Shown: piece by piece, positions 26,529-33,605 of the stretch
Numbering within the stretch: the stretch's first letter is position 1
Layout of the letters: the number at the start of each line of letters is the position of its first letter
DNA from: an uncultured Flavobacteriaceae bacterium
Lineage (GTDB): Bacteria; Bacteroidota; Bacteroidia; Flavobacteriales; Flavobacteriaceae
Assembly: GCA_938020445.1 (NCBI GenBank)
Contig: CALIIC010000202.1
Span: 1 to 33,605 of the forward strand
Direction: 5' to 3'
Length of the DNA stretch: 33,605 nt
Program-made: the position numbers and the translations under genes
Notes under the pieces: generated by a model
Databases searched by the model: none
The model's input: only the letters and a program-made list of their open reading frames with translations
Told to the model about the DNA's origin: nothing

Positions 26529-28580
26529 ATGAATATTCCGAATAACGCCATGGCGCTATTGATAACGGGCATTTTTCTCTTAACACCTTCTTTATGTCTG
26601 TCGCAAAACAAGGAAAGAGATAGCATCATTAAATCAACCGAAACCAAACCCTTCACAGAAAATACGGTAAAGAATCTAAACCTACTTTCCAAAAAATACT
26701 ATAAATCGAAACCCGACAGCAGTCTCATTTTTGCGCACAAGGCAATGTCGGTAAGTAAGGCAATAGACTTTAAAGAAGGAGTACTTAGTGCTCGGGCAAA
26801 CACTATTCTTGCTACCTACAGGAAAAACGCCTTTGACGAAGCTACCACTGAACTGAAGGCCCTTATGGCGCAAGAGGATGCCGGTAACTATGCCCAAAGA
26901 AGTACGCTTTTCGCATTGTCTGAAATTTACTATAAACAAGAACAACTAGACTCGACGCTCAAATACGCCTTGGCAACCCTTAAAGCTTCGGAAGCCACTG
27001 CATCTCCCAATGAACTCCTAGTATACCACAATAATCTAGGAATAGATTATACCCGTAAAGGATATTTAGACAGAGCACTTCACCATAGTTTATCGGCACT
27101 CAGAATAAACGAACAATTGCCCTACGACCCTATGCGAACCTTCCAGTTAAGTATTAATACAGCTAACATCTACGAATATTTAAAGGCTCCGGAATCTTCC
27201 CTAAGCCATAGAAAGAAAGCGTTGAAAGCAGCCGAAGATTTACAAAATTCTCCCCTACAGGCGCATGCCCAACTAGCTGTAAGCACCTCGTTCATAAATT
27301 TGGAGTTGCTTGATGAAGCAAATCGCAACTTAAACGAAGTTGAAAGGTTTATGGGTGCTGAGAAAGAACAGGCCGCTTATTTAAAAACACTGTTCTTAAC
27401 CAATATGGGAATCTTACACAAAAAACTGGACAACCACAAAGCGGCTATTGAAAACTTAGAAAAAGCACTGAAAAATGCCCAAAAAGATAGAAACAATATG
27501 GATATTCTATCGGTTTCGAACAAGTTGGCAGAGACCTATCTAGATTTAGGGAATTTTCAAGAGGCCCAAAAAATACTTGAGATTGCATCCCGGACGCAAG
27601 AGACCATAGATGACCTGGACGCTAAGAAGTCTACCTACCTTTTAAAGGCCAAATTTGATTCATTGCGCGGCGATATTGACTCCTATGTTCAAAACCATTG
27701 GAAATTCATAAAACTCAAAGACAGTATTGCTTCCGAAAACACCAAAAAAACTATTGCACAACTGAATATAGTGTATGAAACCGAATTAAAAAACAAAGAG
27801 ATTCAATTGCTTACCTCAGAAAGAAATGTACAGGAGGAAAAACGCAAAAATATGGAGCTTGTTCAAACGGGGCTCGGAGCACTTATCATGGTGCTTTTAT
27901 TGGCATCTATCTTCTGGCGCAGGAGCTACGTTCAACAGAAAAAATCCCTTTCTATCATAGAAAAGAAAAATATTGAAAATAAACTTTTGATCAAAGAGAT
28001 CCATCACAGGGTAAAAAACAACCTTCAAATTATCTCGAGCCTTTTGAGCGCTCAGGAAGGTAATTTCCCTTGTGATGACAAATTGAAAAAAATACTGTCA
28101 GAGAGTCAAAATAGAATCAAATCACTGGCAATTATACATGAAGAACTATATCAAAACAATCATGTGACGAACGTAAACTCCAGATACTACATTGAACGAC
28201 TCATAAGAAATATTGATTCCTCTTTTAGCTCAAGTTCAAAAAGTATTGAAGTCGATACAGACATTCAGGATGTACAATTGAAAATGAACATTGCAGTACC
28301 CATAGGATTAATTGTAAATGAACTAATGACAAATGCGTACAAATATGCATTTATCGAAAAACAATCTGGAACCATTCGAATTGTCTACGCAAAAAAAGAA
28401 AAAACCCATAAAATGGTCATTTCCGACAATGGAATAGGTTTAAATAACGATTCCCCACATACGTATTCGTTCGGTTTGCAGCTAGTGGAAGGATTGTCTG
28501 CACAATTCAAAGGGTATTTTAAAATTAAGACCGATAATGGAACCCAATTCGAAGTCCTCCTTAACGAACCCGCTGATTGA
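26529..28580 (+). CDS. TPR-containing histidine kinase (HisKA_2 type)
   Basis: A 683-aa sensor kinase. A signal peptide (ending about residue 25, SLCLSQN) exports a large periplasmic part made of about six to eight TPR-like helical pairs (45-400) and a coiled coil (405-445). One membrane helix follows (448-464, LGALIMVLLLASIFW), then the cytosolic kinase: phospho-acceptor motif KEIHHRVKNNLQ (H492/H493), N-box VNELMTNAYKYA (N597) and DNGIG (633-637), FGLQLVEGL. This layout is common in Bacteroidota. The response regulator at 24844-26244 is divergent across a 284-base gap and is the likely partner. The sensed signal is unknown. Confidence 0.93.
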   Translation: MNIPNNAMALLITGIFLLTPSLCLSQNKERDSIIKSTETKPFTENTVKNLNLLSKKYYKSKPDSSLIFAHKAMSVSKAIDFKEGVLSARANTILATYRKNAFDEATTELKALMAQEDAGNYAQRSTLFALSEIYYKQEQLDSTLKYALATLKASEATASPNELLVYHNNLGIDYTRKGYLDRALHHSLSALRINEQLPYDPMRTFQLSINTANIYEYLKAPESSLSHRKKALKAAEDLQNSPLQAHAQLAVSTSFINLELLDEANRNLNEVERFMGAEKEQAAYLKTLFLTNMGILHKKLDNHKAAIENLEKALKNAQKDRNNMDILSVSNKLAETYLDLGNFQEAQKILEIASRTQETIDDLDAKKSTYLLKAKFDSLRGDIDSYVQNHWKFIKLKDSIASENTKKTIAQLNIVYETELKNKEIQLLTSERNVQEEKRKNMELVQTGLGALIMVLLLASIFWRRSYVQQKKSLSIIEKKNIENKLLIKEIHHRVKNNLQIISSLLSAQEGNFPCDDKLKKILSESQNRIKSLAIIHEELYQNNHVTNVNSRYYIERLIRNIDSSFSSSSKSIEVDTDIQDVQLKMNIAVPIGLIVNELMTNAYKYAFIEKQSGTIRIVYAKKEKTHKMVISDNGIGLNNDSPHTYSFGLQLVEGLSAQFKGYFKIKTDNGTQFEVLLNEPAD

Positions 28581-28581
28581 T

Positions 28582-28731
28582 TTAAAAGGTTATTTCCGCT
28601 ATGATTTGATGGTTTTGATGTAGTAAGGAAAAGTCAAGATGATTTGGGACTTCTTGCGCTTTCACGCCTGCTTGTGTGGCCAGCAGGAAAGCAAAACATA
28701 AAAACCAGCTAAGAGCACCCCAGCATTTCAT
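28582..28731 (-). CDS. possible small secreted peptide, 49 aa
   Basis: A minus-strand frame with ATG start and TAA stop that ends one base past the kinase stop on the opposite strand. It begins MKCWGALSWFLCFAFLLATQ, then AGVKAQ, a textbook Bacteroidota signal peptide with cleavage expected after VKAQ, leaving a 23-residue mature peptide (EVPNHLDFSLLHQNHQIIAE plus three residues). Such a perfect signal sequence is unlikely by chance. It may be a genuine small exported peptide or the surviving 5' end of a larger secreted-protein gene. Neighbouring sensor kinase has an exported TPR domain, so a ligand role is a speculation only. Confidence 0.5.
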   Translation of the reverse strand: MKCWGALSWFLCFAFLLATQAGVKAQEVPNHLDFSLLHQNHQIIAEITF

Positions 28732-29059
28732 CGTTTTAAAACTTTCTTTTGAACAGTACCACTATTGTGAAATAAGTATGGTACCCGCCCTATTTGCCTA
28801 CACAGCCCTAGAAGCTTTTGCCAACATTTGCATTCCGTACCGACGGGAATAACAAACGGGATACAATGGTGTAGCATAGGTACGTTTTTTTACATAGCGG
28901 TTGCAATGTCATGGTTCCATTCCAAATCATTTTTATGCCGTAGACCATTGCAAAATATTGGAATCCAATTTGGCTTATCGGAACATACGTAGATATTTCA
29001 GAAATATCATGCCGAATTTTGGTTAACGTGAGAAGGAAAGATACTTTAAAGCAAGTTCA
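28732..29059. other. intergenic region with a 17-bp palindrome
   Basis: About 330 bases without a gene. The only clear structure is the perfect palindrome GATATTTCAGAAATATC at 28992-29008, which reuses the GATATTTC half-site seen between the two activator genes at 21809-21847. No -24/-12 promoter with correct GG-N10-GC spacing was found for the small peptide gene to the left. Confidence 0.45.
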
Positions 29060-29061
29060 AT

Positions 29062-29562
29062 TCAGCGGTTAAATAGCAAGGCAAAATTATAGTCTTTTAT
29101 GCTACATGCTCGCTTCTGCTTGTTATTTTCCAAGAAGTATTTTAATTCTGTAAACTGTGCTCGGTAATGTGTACGAATTGCCTTTGCATATGCTAGTTTT
29201 AGATAAAAAAATGTCCAGTAGGTTAGTTTTAAGTCCAGTTTCCATCGAAGGATGGAAGTGTTTTCATTTACTGACTCAACTTCAACCGAAACTTCGATTT
29301 TTTTAGATGGAAACGGGAACCCGTTCAAGTTTATAAACGTCATACTTTTGTTTTCGGCATTGAAATGAATTAACCGTTCTATGTATTCATCGTTTTTAGG
29401 ATAGCGAATTCTCCTTTTATCACTCGGGGCATTGAGGCATATGGGCGCACTAAAACCGATCGATGTGGTAACATTCCTGTCATACAACGAAATAGCTCCA
29501 AAACCCGCTCCGAGATACTCCCACGCGCTTTTCGAATTGGCTTGAATGACTATTTCTTCCAT
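29062..29562 (-). CDS. SRPBCC-fold protein (polyketide cyclase/START-like), putative
   Basis: A 166-aa cytosolic protein from the ATG with first base 29562; a GTG nine bases upstream sits inside the T run of the preceding terminator and is less likely. The pattern MEEIVIQANSKSAWEYLGAGF, later KKIEVSVEVESVNENTSILRWKLDLKL and a long C-terminal helix (TYWTFFYLKLAYAKAIRTHY) fits the SRPBCC/polyketide-cyclase-2 fold, which binds hydrophobic small molecules. Sequence similarity is weak, so function is open. It is the last gene of a minus-strand cluster but separated from the peroxiredoxin gene by a terminator. Confidence 0.65.
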   Translation of the reverse strand: MEEIVIQANSKSAWEYLGAGFGAISLYDRNVTTSIGFSAPICLNAPSDKRRIRYPKNDEYIERLIHFNAENKSMTFINLNGFPFPSKKIEVSVEVESVNENTSILRWKLDLKLTYWTFFYLKLAYAKAIRTHYRAQFTELKYFLENNKQKRACSIKDYNFALLFNR

Positions 29563-29572
29563 CTGATGCACA

Positions 29573-29602
29573 AAAAAAGCCCCGTCATCATATGACGGAG
29601 CT
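29573..29602 (-). terminator. terminator of peroxiredoxin-like operon
   Basis: Minus-strand stem AGCTCCGTCAT/ATGACGGGGCT (29579-29602) with one mismatch and a run of seven T. It ends the operon 30678-29618 just ahead of the SRPBCC gene. Confidence 0.75.
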
Positions 29603-29617
29603 ATTACGAGTATTTAT

Positions 29618-30220
29618 TTAGTTTTTAACGCCATCTAAATCTAAATGGTCCCCTATATAGGTACCATAATAGGCAGTTTTAATCATTCCTTCCGTATTGA
29701 TGACAAAATCGGCCGGAATACGCGTTAGCGCACCATCTCGGGCATATTCTTTATCGCCGTAAAGTTCCTTACCCTCTCTCATTTTTGCCTTTGCATCTTT
29801 GTTAAAGGCCGTCTTTAGCACTTTTCCGAACGACTTTTTAACTCCGAAGGAATCATAGAAAACATTGTCCTCGTCAGATACAATGGGGAAGGGCAAGTCA
29901 GCATCTTTGGTATATGCTAGAAGTGTTTCTTTCGAACTCTCAAAGACTACGATCATTTGAATGTCTCGAGCTTTTAGATCTTCGTATTGTTCGCTGAGCT
30001 TGTGCACCCTTAAATTACAAACGGGACAGCCGGCATATCTCAAAAAAGTTATAAAAACGGTCTTCCCATCCTTATTGAGACTATCGAGGTCCACACTTTC
30101 ACCCTGAATGGTTTCAGTTTTGAAAGCAGGAGCGGCATCTCCTTGCGCTAGCTTTTGTCCGTTTGCCAAAGCTGTAGAAATGAATGCTATGAGCACTGTA
30201 TATTTTAAAAAGTGCTTCAT
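29618..30220 (-). CDS. exported peroxiredoxin-like (AhpC/TSA) protein
   Basis: A 200-aa protein from the ATG with first base 30220, chosen because it opens the signal peptide MKHFLKYTVLIAFISTALAN and because it overlaps the upstream stop (TAATG). The fold is thioredoxin-like of the AhpC-TSA_2/peroxiredoxin-like-2 type: TVFITFLRYAGCPVCNLR with C65 and C68, then DIQMIVVFESSKE, LPFPIVSDEDNVFYDSFGV and PADFVINTEG. Such proteins may reduce peroxides or disulfides in the periplasm. It is translationally coupled to the NTF2-like lipoprotein upstream, and the operon has a terminator 16 bases downstream. Confidence 0.87.
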   Translation of the reverse strand: MKHFLKYTVLIAFISTALANGQKLAQGDAAPAFKTETIQGESVDLDSLNKDGKTVFITFLRYAGCPVCNLRVHKLSEQYEDLKARDIQMIVVFESSKETLLAYTKDADLPFPIVSDEDNVFYDSFGVKKSFGKVLKTAFNKDAKAKMREGKELYGDKEYARDGALTRIPADFVINTEGMIKTAYYGTYIGDHLDLDGVKN

Positions 30221-30672
30221 TACTTTTTGATTTGAGTGGCCATATCGCTGATAAGCTGCCATTTATTTTCGGCATTCAGTACCAACAATAACGTTACGAG
30301 CTGTCCGCCACCATCATCGGTCTTAAAATGAGCGATAACCGTTGCGGAGTGGTCGGCGATGTCTATCTGTTTAAAATCTACCTGAAAGGCTGTGCCGCCT
30401 ATGGTGCCCTTGCCAATTAAGGCGGTGTATACTTGTGAAGGGATAATAGATGTTTTATCTGGTGTTGGGTACTGATTTGCAATAACCCTAAAATCCTTAT
30501 GTAAAAGAGCATCATAGGCCGATACGTCTCTTTTTTCTCCTGCCTTCGCGAAAGCGATTACAACATTTTTAATTTCTTTTTCCATAGTTGCGTCTTTTAT
30601 TTTGTTTTGCGATTTACAACTCATTGCGCTCAGGCATAAAATGACTACGAGCATTGATGTGATTTTTTTCAT
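30220..30672 (-). CDS. NTF2-like (DUF4440-type) lipoprotein
   Basis: A 150-aa predicted lipoprotein; the second ATG (first base 30672) gives the clean leader MKKITSMLVVILCLSAMSC. The rest is one SnoaL/DUF4440 module: IAFAKAGEKRDVSAYDALLH, FRVIANQYP, VDFKQIDIADHSATVIAHF and a C-terminal NKWQLISDMATQIKK strand. DUF4440 proteins are often steroid-isomerase-like; activity here unknown. It leads the two-gene operon with the peroxiredoxin-like protein. Confidence 0.83.
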   Translation of the reverse strand: MKKITSMLVVILCLSAMSCKSQNKIKDATMEKEIKNVVIAFAKAGEKRDVSAYDALLHKDFRVIANQYPTPDKTSIIPSQVYTALIGKGTIGGTAFQVDFKQIDIADHSATVIAHFKTDDGGGQLVTLLLVLNAENKWQLISDMATQIKK

Positions 30673-30764
30673 CTCCAATTGTTTTTATGTTACAAGCGCT
30701 AAGTTATTTGTTGCGCCTATGAGAAAGGGTGATTGAAATCACATAATACACTGCTGAGAAAAAA

Positions 30765-30941
30765 TCATCCTTTAGACCGAATTCGGCTCAAAGTTTCCCG
30801 CGCCATACCAAGGTAGGATGCCAAATGTTTTAAGGATACCATTTGTAGTAGTTCGGGTTTGTTATGTACGATAAAATCGTTCTGCTCTTTCGGGGAGAGT
30901 GATTTGATTGCAAACGTCAGAGCATTATAGCGCTTGATCAT
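30765..30941 (-). pseudogene. remnant of a Crp/Fnr-family regulator (C-terminal helix-turn-helix only)
   Basis: A 58-codon minus-strand frame reads MIKRYNALTFAIKSLSPKEQ, then HNKPELLQMVSLKHLASYLGMARETLSRIRSKG and stop. This is the DNA-binding end of Bacteroidota Crp/Fnr regulators (LKHLASYLGMARETLSRIR recognition helix). The expected ~130-residue cyclic-nucleotide-binding-type domain upstream is missing: an in-frame TGA lies nine codons before the ATG and no matching sequence was found further upstream. Its position just upstream of the NTF2-like/peroxiredoxin operon suggests it once controlled it. Confidence 0.75.
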
Positions 30942-31532
30942 CGAATGAAAATAACAAAATCGAATTCAACATGAAATGATTTGAATCACATTTGTTTCAT
31001 CTGTTTATAGATGACAAATCTATCATTATTGCGGCTTGGGGCCTCTTATTGGAGGGCTTTGATACCGGCATTGCCTGCATATCACCTTGCCCAAGTCATC
31101 CTAGCCCCGCCTTCCGTTGCAGTGAAGTTACCGTTGGTCTATTTCACTATGGATGCCTTCGTTGTTTATGGGATGTCACCTAGGCAACCATCTACCCACC
31201 TACCTTTCATCTAAGCAAGTCGTGGCAAACCGTACTTCCCAAAATAGGACATCCATTTGCATCTTTTAAAAAGCAATCTCAAGAGCGATACCAATTCGTT
31301 CTTTTGACTTTTTCGCAGGAGTGTATCCACGCGTCTTAAAAACATCACATGCTGCTTGAGTAGTACGAAATATTGTAGCATTCAGTAGTACTTTCTTTCC
31401 ACTTTTAAATCATAAATAATTGATTTTCAAATATTTAATTTCAATTAATTGTTTGGCATAAGTTTCGTTTCCAGTCTTATCGAATATTCAAAAAACACGT
31501 GTTAATCAAATTTAATCCTAAAATTAAGTATT
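30942..31532. other. gene-poor region with a possible coding fragment
   Basis: Besides the fragment listed separately, plus-strand open frames around 30992-31214 show no family resemblance. Near 31452 a TTGGCAT motif has GT where sigma-54 promoters need GC. The last ~100 bases are the AT-rich leader of the lipoprotein gene at 31533. Confidence 0.5.
31266..31409 (-). pseudogene. possible gene fragment, no start codon
   Basis: A 47-codon minus-strand frame bounded by stops and without a start codon reads SGKKVLLNATIFRTTQAACD, then VFKTRGYTPAKKSKERIGIA and LEIAF at the stop. It looks more protein-like than neighbouring frames and ends with a beta strand and terminal phenylalanine as in outer-membrane proteins, but I recognise no family. 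Could be chance. Confidence 0.25.
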
Positions 31533-32798
31533 ATGAAAAAATCAAATTTTACAAAGGGCTTGTTCAGTTTAATGTTGCTATCTGCTTTATTTTACAGTTG
31601 TAGCGATGAAACAGAGGCGCTACCCGACGAAGGGCTCATTGAGGCCCCAACTGTGAGTGATTCAAAATTTAATCTAGAAGCGGCCATGGCCGAGATGGAA
31701 TCGCTCACCGAATTGCGTACTTCGGAGATTGAGGTCTCGGAGACCGAAAAAGCCCAAAGTACCAGCAGAACCTTTCCGGCAGAACTGAATGTATTTTTAA
31801 AAAGCGCCATTGCATTAAGAAATTTGGATGACCCTGACAGGGCAAACGTGACGCTGCCCTTGTTCAAAGGCAAAAGGCCCAATGGGAAACCGGCCTATTT
31901 TATCCTTACAGAAGCATCCAATTTTAATGTTGCCAAGCTATTCGGAATAAATTATGCCCCCAAACTAATTAACGCCATAGGCACTGGTGGTGAGCAATAT
32001 GTTACCATCAAGCGAGGCCGCATGCAATTTGCCGGTGATATTGATTTTAGCCCAGAGCGTATTTTAAAACCCGGTATTGAAACCACATTTCCACCTTCTG
32101 TTGCAGAACCTGGTGCCATTGGTGACGATGAGTGGTCTTCTATTGTAGTATTGCCTAGTGGTCTTGTTCTCAATGCAATGGTTGTAGCAAATTCTACAGG
32201 CCTACATGACAGGATAGTTCGAATTGCAAAAAGACGGGGTAGGGTTACACTTCAACTGCTAGATGGTTTTCAAGGAGGCGATCAGTATTACTACCATTTG
32301 GTAACGGACTCGTCTGACCGAGGAGCGGCCACGATAGAACTAGGCGTATATGCCCCTAAACTGGCCAATTTCTCAGATTCGTTTGGTTCGAGCACTCTTT
32401 TTGATCCATCTCCTCTATTAGGGTTTTCGCCAAATATTAATGGGTTAACTGGCGCAAATAATCCCAACCGTCAAGGACTCAACTCAACAATCCTTGATGA
32501 TGATCGAGACCCCATTAATGTGTTTCCACTAGACCCGGACAATGATTTACAGTTTGGTAACAATTACAGTCCGCTATGGGATGCCCATTTAAGTCAATGG
32601 ACAGAGGAAGCAATCAATACAAATCAAAGAAGAAGAATTATAAGCTTTGATGACTTGGACAATTTGATTTCCGAAGGACTTATTAAAAGTTTTGAGGGAA
32701 GTGCAGGTATTAAAAATGATTTTGTGGTGGGGCTTCGCGCCTCCGAAGCGATTATCAACTGCCCCGTAATATGTCAACCTTTTGAAGGAAGTAACTAG
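31533..32798 (+). CDS. lipoprotein of unknown function
   Basis: A 421-aa predicted lipoprotein (MLLSALFYSCSDETEAL, lipid cysteine C23). The leader style is like that of the subtilase at the other end of the 20-kb stretch. Residues about 45-85 are acidic and helical; from about 100 on the protein is rich in beta strands: PLFKGKRPNGKPAYFILTEA, a PKLINAIGTGG loop, then VLPSGLVLNAMVVANSTGLH and AKRRGRVTLQLLDGFQGGDQ. I vaguely associate the first block with an uncharacterised family but cannot name it surely. Two cysteines near the C-terminus (NCPVICQPF) could form a disulfide. It stands alone with its own terminator. Confidence 0.8.
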   Translation: MKKSNFTKGLFSLMLLSALFYSCSDETEALPDEGLIEAPTVSDSKFNLEAAMAEMESLTELRTSEIEVSETEKAQSTSRTFPAELNVFLKSAIALRNLDDPDRANVTLPLFKGKRPNGKPAYFILTEASNFNVAKLFGINYAPKLINAIGTGGEQYVTIKRGRMQFAGDIDFSPERILKPGIETTFPPSVAEPGAIGDDEWSSIVVLPSGLVLNAMVVANSTGLHDRIVRIAKRRGRVTLQLLDGFQGGDQYYYHLVTDSSDRGAATIELGVYAPKLANFSDSFGSSTLFDPSPLLGFSPNINGLTGANNPNRQGLNSTILDDDRDPINVFPLDPDNDLQFGNNYSPLWDAHLSQWTEEAINTNQRRRIISFDDLDNLISEGLIKSFEGSAGIKNDFVVGLRASEAIINCPVICQPFEGSN

Positions 32799-32821
32799 GG
32801 CTTTCTTTCAAGCTTACCTAT

Positions 32822-32871
32822 AAATCTCCATCGCTTTTGTAACTATTTATGAAGGCTGTGGAGATTTTTGC
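32822..32871 (+). terminator. terminator of lipoprotein gene
   Basis: AAATCTCCA (32822-32830) pairs with TGGAGATTT (32859-32867) across a 28-base loop, followed by T residues; 24 bases after the stop codon. Stem is good but the loop is long. Confidence 0.5.
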
Positions 32872-33010
32872 TATCATCATATAGACTATATTAAAAACAA
32901 TCTGATCAGTTTATAGGATCTTGCCTTACTTAGTAAGACCATCTTATAGCTCATAAAATCAATTGATTTCATGTAATAAAGCGACTTCGAAAAATCTAAA
33001 ACGTTGTGCC

Positions 33011-33038
33011 AAAAAAAAGCCGAGACATAAATCTCGGC
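33011..33038 (-). terminator. terminator after tRNA-Leu half, copy 2
   Basis: Perfect GCCGAGA/TCTCGGC stem (33019-33025 with 33032-33038) and eight T in the minus-strand transcript, 11 bases beyond the tRNA 3' end. Sequence unrelated to the terminator behind copy 1. Confidence 0.85.
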
Positions 33039-33043
33039 TTTCT

Positions 33044-33099
33044 CTTCTGTACTCGAGGTGGGAATCGAACCCACACTCCAAAGGAACTGGATTTTGAAT
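33044..33099 (-). repeat. 56-bp direct repeat copy 2 = 3' half of tRNA-Leu(CAA), attachment site
   Basis: Identical over 56 bases to 12935-12990. Here similarity to a normal tRNA-Leu goes a little further: the 5' anticodon strand CTGGA (ending at 33103) pairs with TCCAG, and CGCTGG reaches 33105. Beyond that the D arm and 5' acceptor strand are missing and are replaced by the AT-rich leader of a recombinase gene. This is the expected left junction of an element integrated into the 3' half of tRNA-Leu, the intact tRNA being expected at the element's far end. Confidence 0.82.
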
Positions 33100-33105
33100 C
33101 CAGCG

Positions 33106-33245
33106 TATTTGATATCAAATTAGTTTAATTGCCTTTATAATCAATTGACTAATAGTGATTTAATTTTTATTGATTTCATTTCACAGCATCTAAAATCATT
33201 ATTTGTTGTACCTATGTTGTACCAAAAATGATTACCTTTATAATC
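33106..33245. repeat. palindrome and short direct repeats beside the attachment site
   Basis: A perfect palindrome ATTTGATATCAAAT lies at about 33107-33120, directly next to the tRNA half. CCTTTATAATC occurs at 33132-33142 and 33235-33245, and TGTTGTACC occurs twice about 11 bases apart near 33203-33223. Such repeats beside a recombinase gene are candidates for arm-type integrase or excisionase sites. Confidence 0.4.
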
Positions 33246-33259
33246 TGAATTTTACGGGT

Positions 33260-33605
33260 ATGGCATCAAACGCAAAAATAGTTGTAAGGAAGAAAGTAAA
33301 TAAAGAAGGGTTATACCCATTAGCAATACGAATTACTAAAAATCGAAAATCCACATATCACTACATAGGTCACTATATTGATTTGAAGGATTGGGACGAA
33401 AATAAATCACGAGTCAAGAAGTCTAATAAAAATTCAGTAAGATTGAATAATTTGTTGGCTACAAAATTATTAGAGGCAAATAAAGCACTTGTTGATTTAC
33501 AATCTGATAAAAAAGACTACTCCGCAAATCAGATTAAAGAGTCATTATATTCCGACTCTAAATCAAGTAATTTTTATGAAGTTGCAAGTGATTTCCTTTT
33601 TGAAC
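33260..33605 (+). CDS. tyrosine recombinase/integrase, N-terminal part (3' end outside window)
   Basis: The frame opens at the ATG at 33260 and remains open to the window end (115 codons). Residues about 5-90 are the arm-binding domain of Bacteroidota tyrosine recombinases (KVNKEGLYPLAIRITKNRKS, YHYIGHYIDLKDWDENKSRV, then a helical stretch NNLLATKLLEANKAL), followed by the start of the SAM-like core-binding domain (NFYEVASDFLFE). The catalytic R-H-R-Y residues lie beyond the window. Located 155 bases from the tRNA-Leu half, it is almost certainly the integrase of an element integrated there. Confidence 0.9.
   Translation, partial: MASNAKIVVRKKVNKEGLYPLAIRITKNRKSTYHYIGHYIDLKDWDENKSRVKKSNKNSVRLNNLLATKLLEANKALVDLQSDKKDYSANQIKESLYSDSKSSNFYEVASDFLFE

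Larger units (their letters stand above)
32799..33259. other. junction region between the 20-kb stretch and the next integrated element
   Basis: Holds the lipoprotein terminator, a minus-strand tRNA terminator (33011-33038), tRNA-Leu half copy 2 (33044-33105) and the AT-rich leader of the recombinase gene with a palindrome and short direct repeats. Confidence 0.7.

Noticed and set aside
30992..31214. Two overlapping plus-strand frames of about 65 codons
   Set aside because: No recognisable domain, cysteine- and proline-heavy composition unlike the neighbours.
31452..31470. Sigma-54-like TTGGCAT before the lipoprotein gene
   Set aside because: GT in place of the near-invariant GC at -12 and no enhancer-like repeat upstream.
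1..33605. CRISPR array, insertion sequence or transposase
   Set aside because: No regularly spaced repeats and no transposase-like reading frame were found; the only mobile-element gene is the recombinase at the right edge.

Overview
The window looks like chromosomal DNA from a marine-type member of the Flavobacteriaceae (Bacteroidota). The indications are LytS/LytTR and HisKA_2-type two-component proteins, PadR plus prefix-domain FtsX-like permeases, many short lipoproteins with relaxed lipoboxes, AT-rich leaders without clear Shine-Dalgarno sequences, a TTTG/TAnnTTTG-like promoter, and a Bacteroidota-type tyrosine recombinase. This rests on protein families and style only; no species is claimed.

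Left part (1-12.8 kb). A LytTR response regulator (cut by the window edge) and its LytS-type kinase overlap on the minus strand. Next to them on the plus strand is a tight run of three exported proteins of unknown function, two of them built from repeated NTF2/SnoaL-like modules. Minus-strand genes follow: an acyltransferase-3 membrane protein, a beta-lactamase-fold serine hydrolase, an unusual secreted esterase with a long thiol-disulfide-oxidoreductase-like N-terminal half, and a PadR repressor with a large FtsX-type permease. The PadR promoter carries a perfect 16-bp inverted repeat, one arm of which fills the space between its -33 and -7 elements.

Middle (12.9-33.1 kb). This 20-kb stretch is bracketed by a 56-bp direct repeat that is exactly the 3' half of a tRNA-Leu(CAA) gene, both copies on the minus strand and each followed by its own terminator. 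Neither copy has a tRNA 5' half. It contains a surface subtilase with an I9 propeptide, MsrA, a truncated AraC-like regulator, a TauD-type dioxygenase and an ECF sigma factor. Then come three sigma-54 enhancer-binding proteins within 8.3 kb: one with five tandem GAF-like modules, one with a degenerate receiver, and one with an intact receiver next to a divergent TPR-histidine kinase. The stretch ends with a YHS-domain protein, a peroxiredoxin-like/NTF2-like operon beside a broken Crp/Fnr regulator, and an unknown lipoprotein. The three activators share a GSFTGA loop and an FhlA-like DNA-binding helix, and intergenic regions hold candidate -24/-12 promoters and upstream repeat sites. The simplest reading is a local sigma-54 sensory network.

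Right edge (33.1 kb to end). Just beyond the second tRNA repeat begins a tyrosine recombinase gene, cut by the window end, with short repeats in its leader. This is the left end of a second integrated element. The picture fits serial (stacked) integration at one tRNA-Leu gene, with the intact tRNA expected outside the window to the right. No recombinase is visible inside the 20-kb stretch, so its status as a former mobile island is inference.
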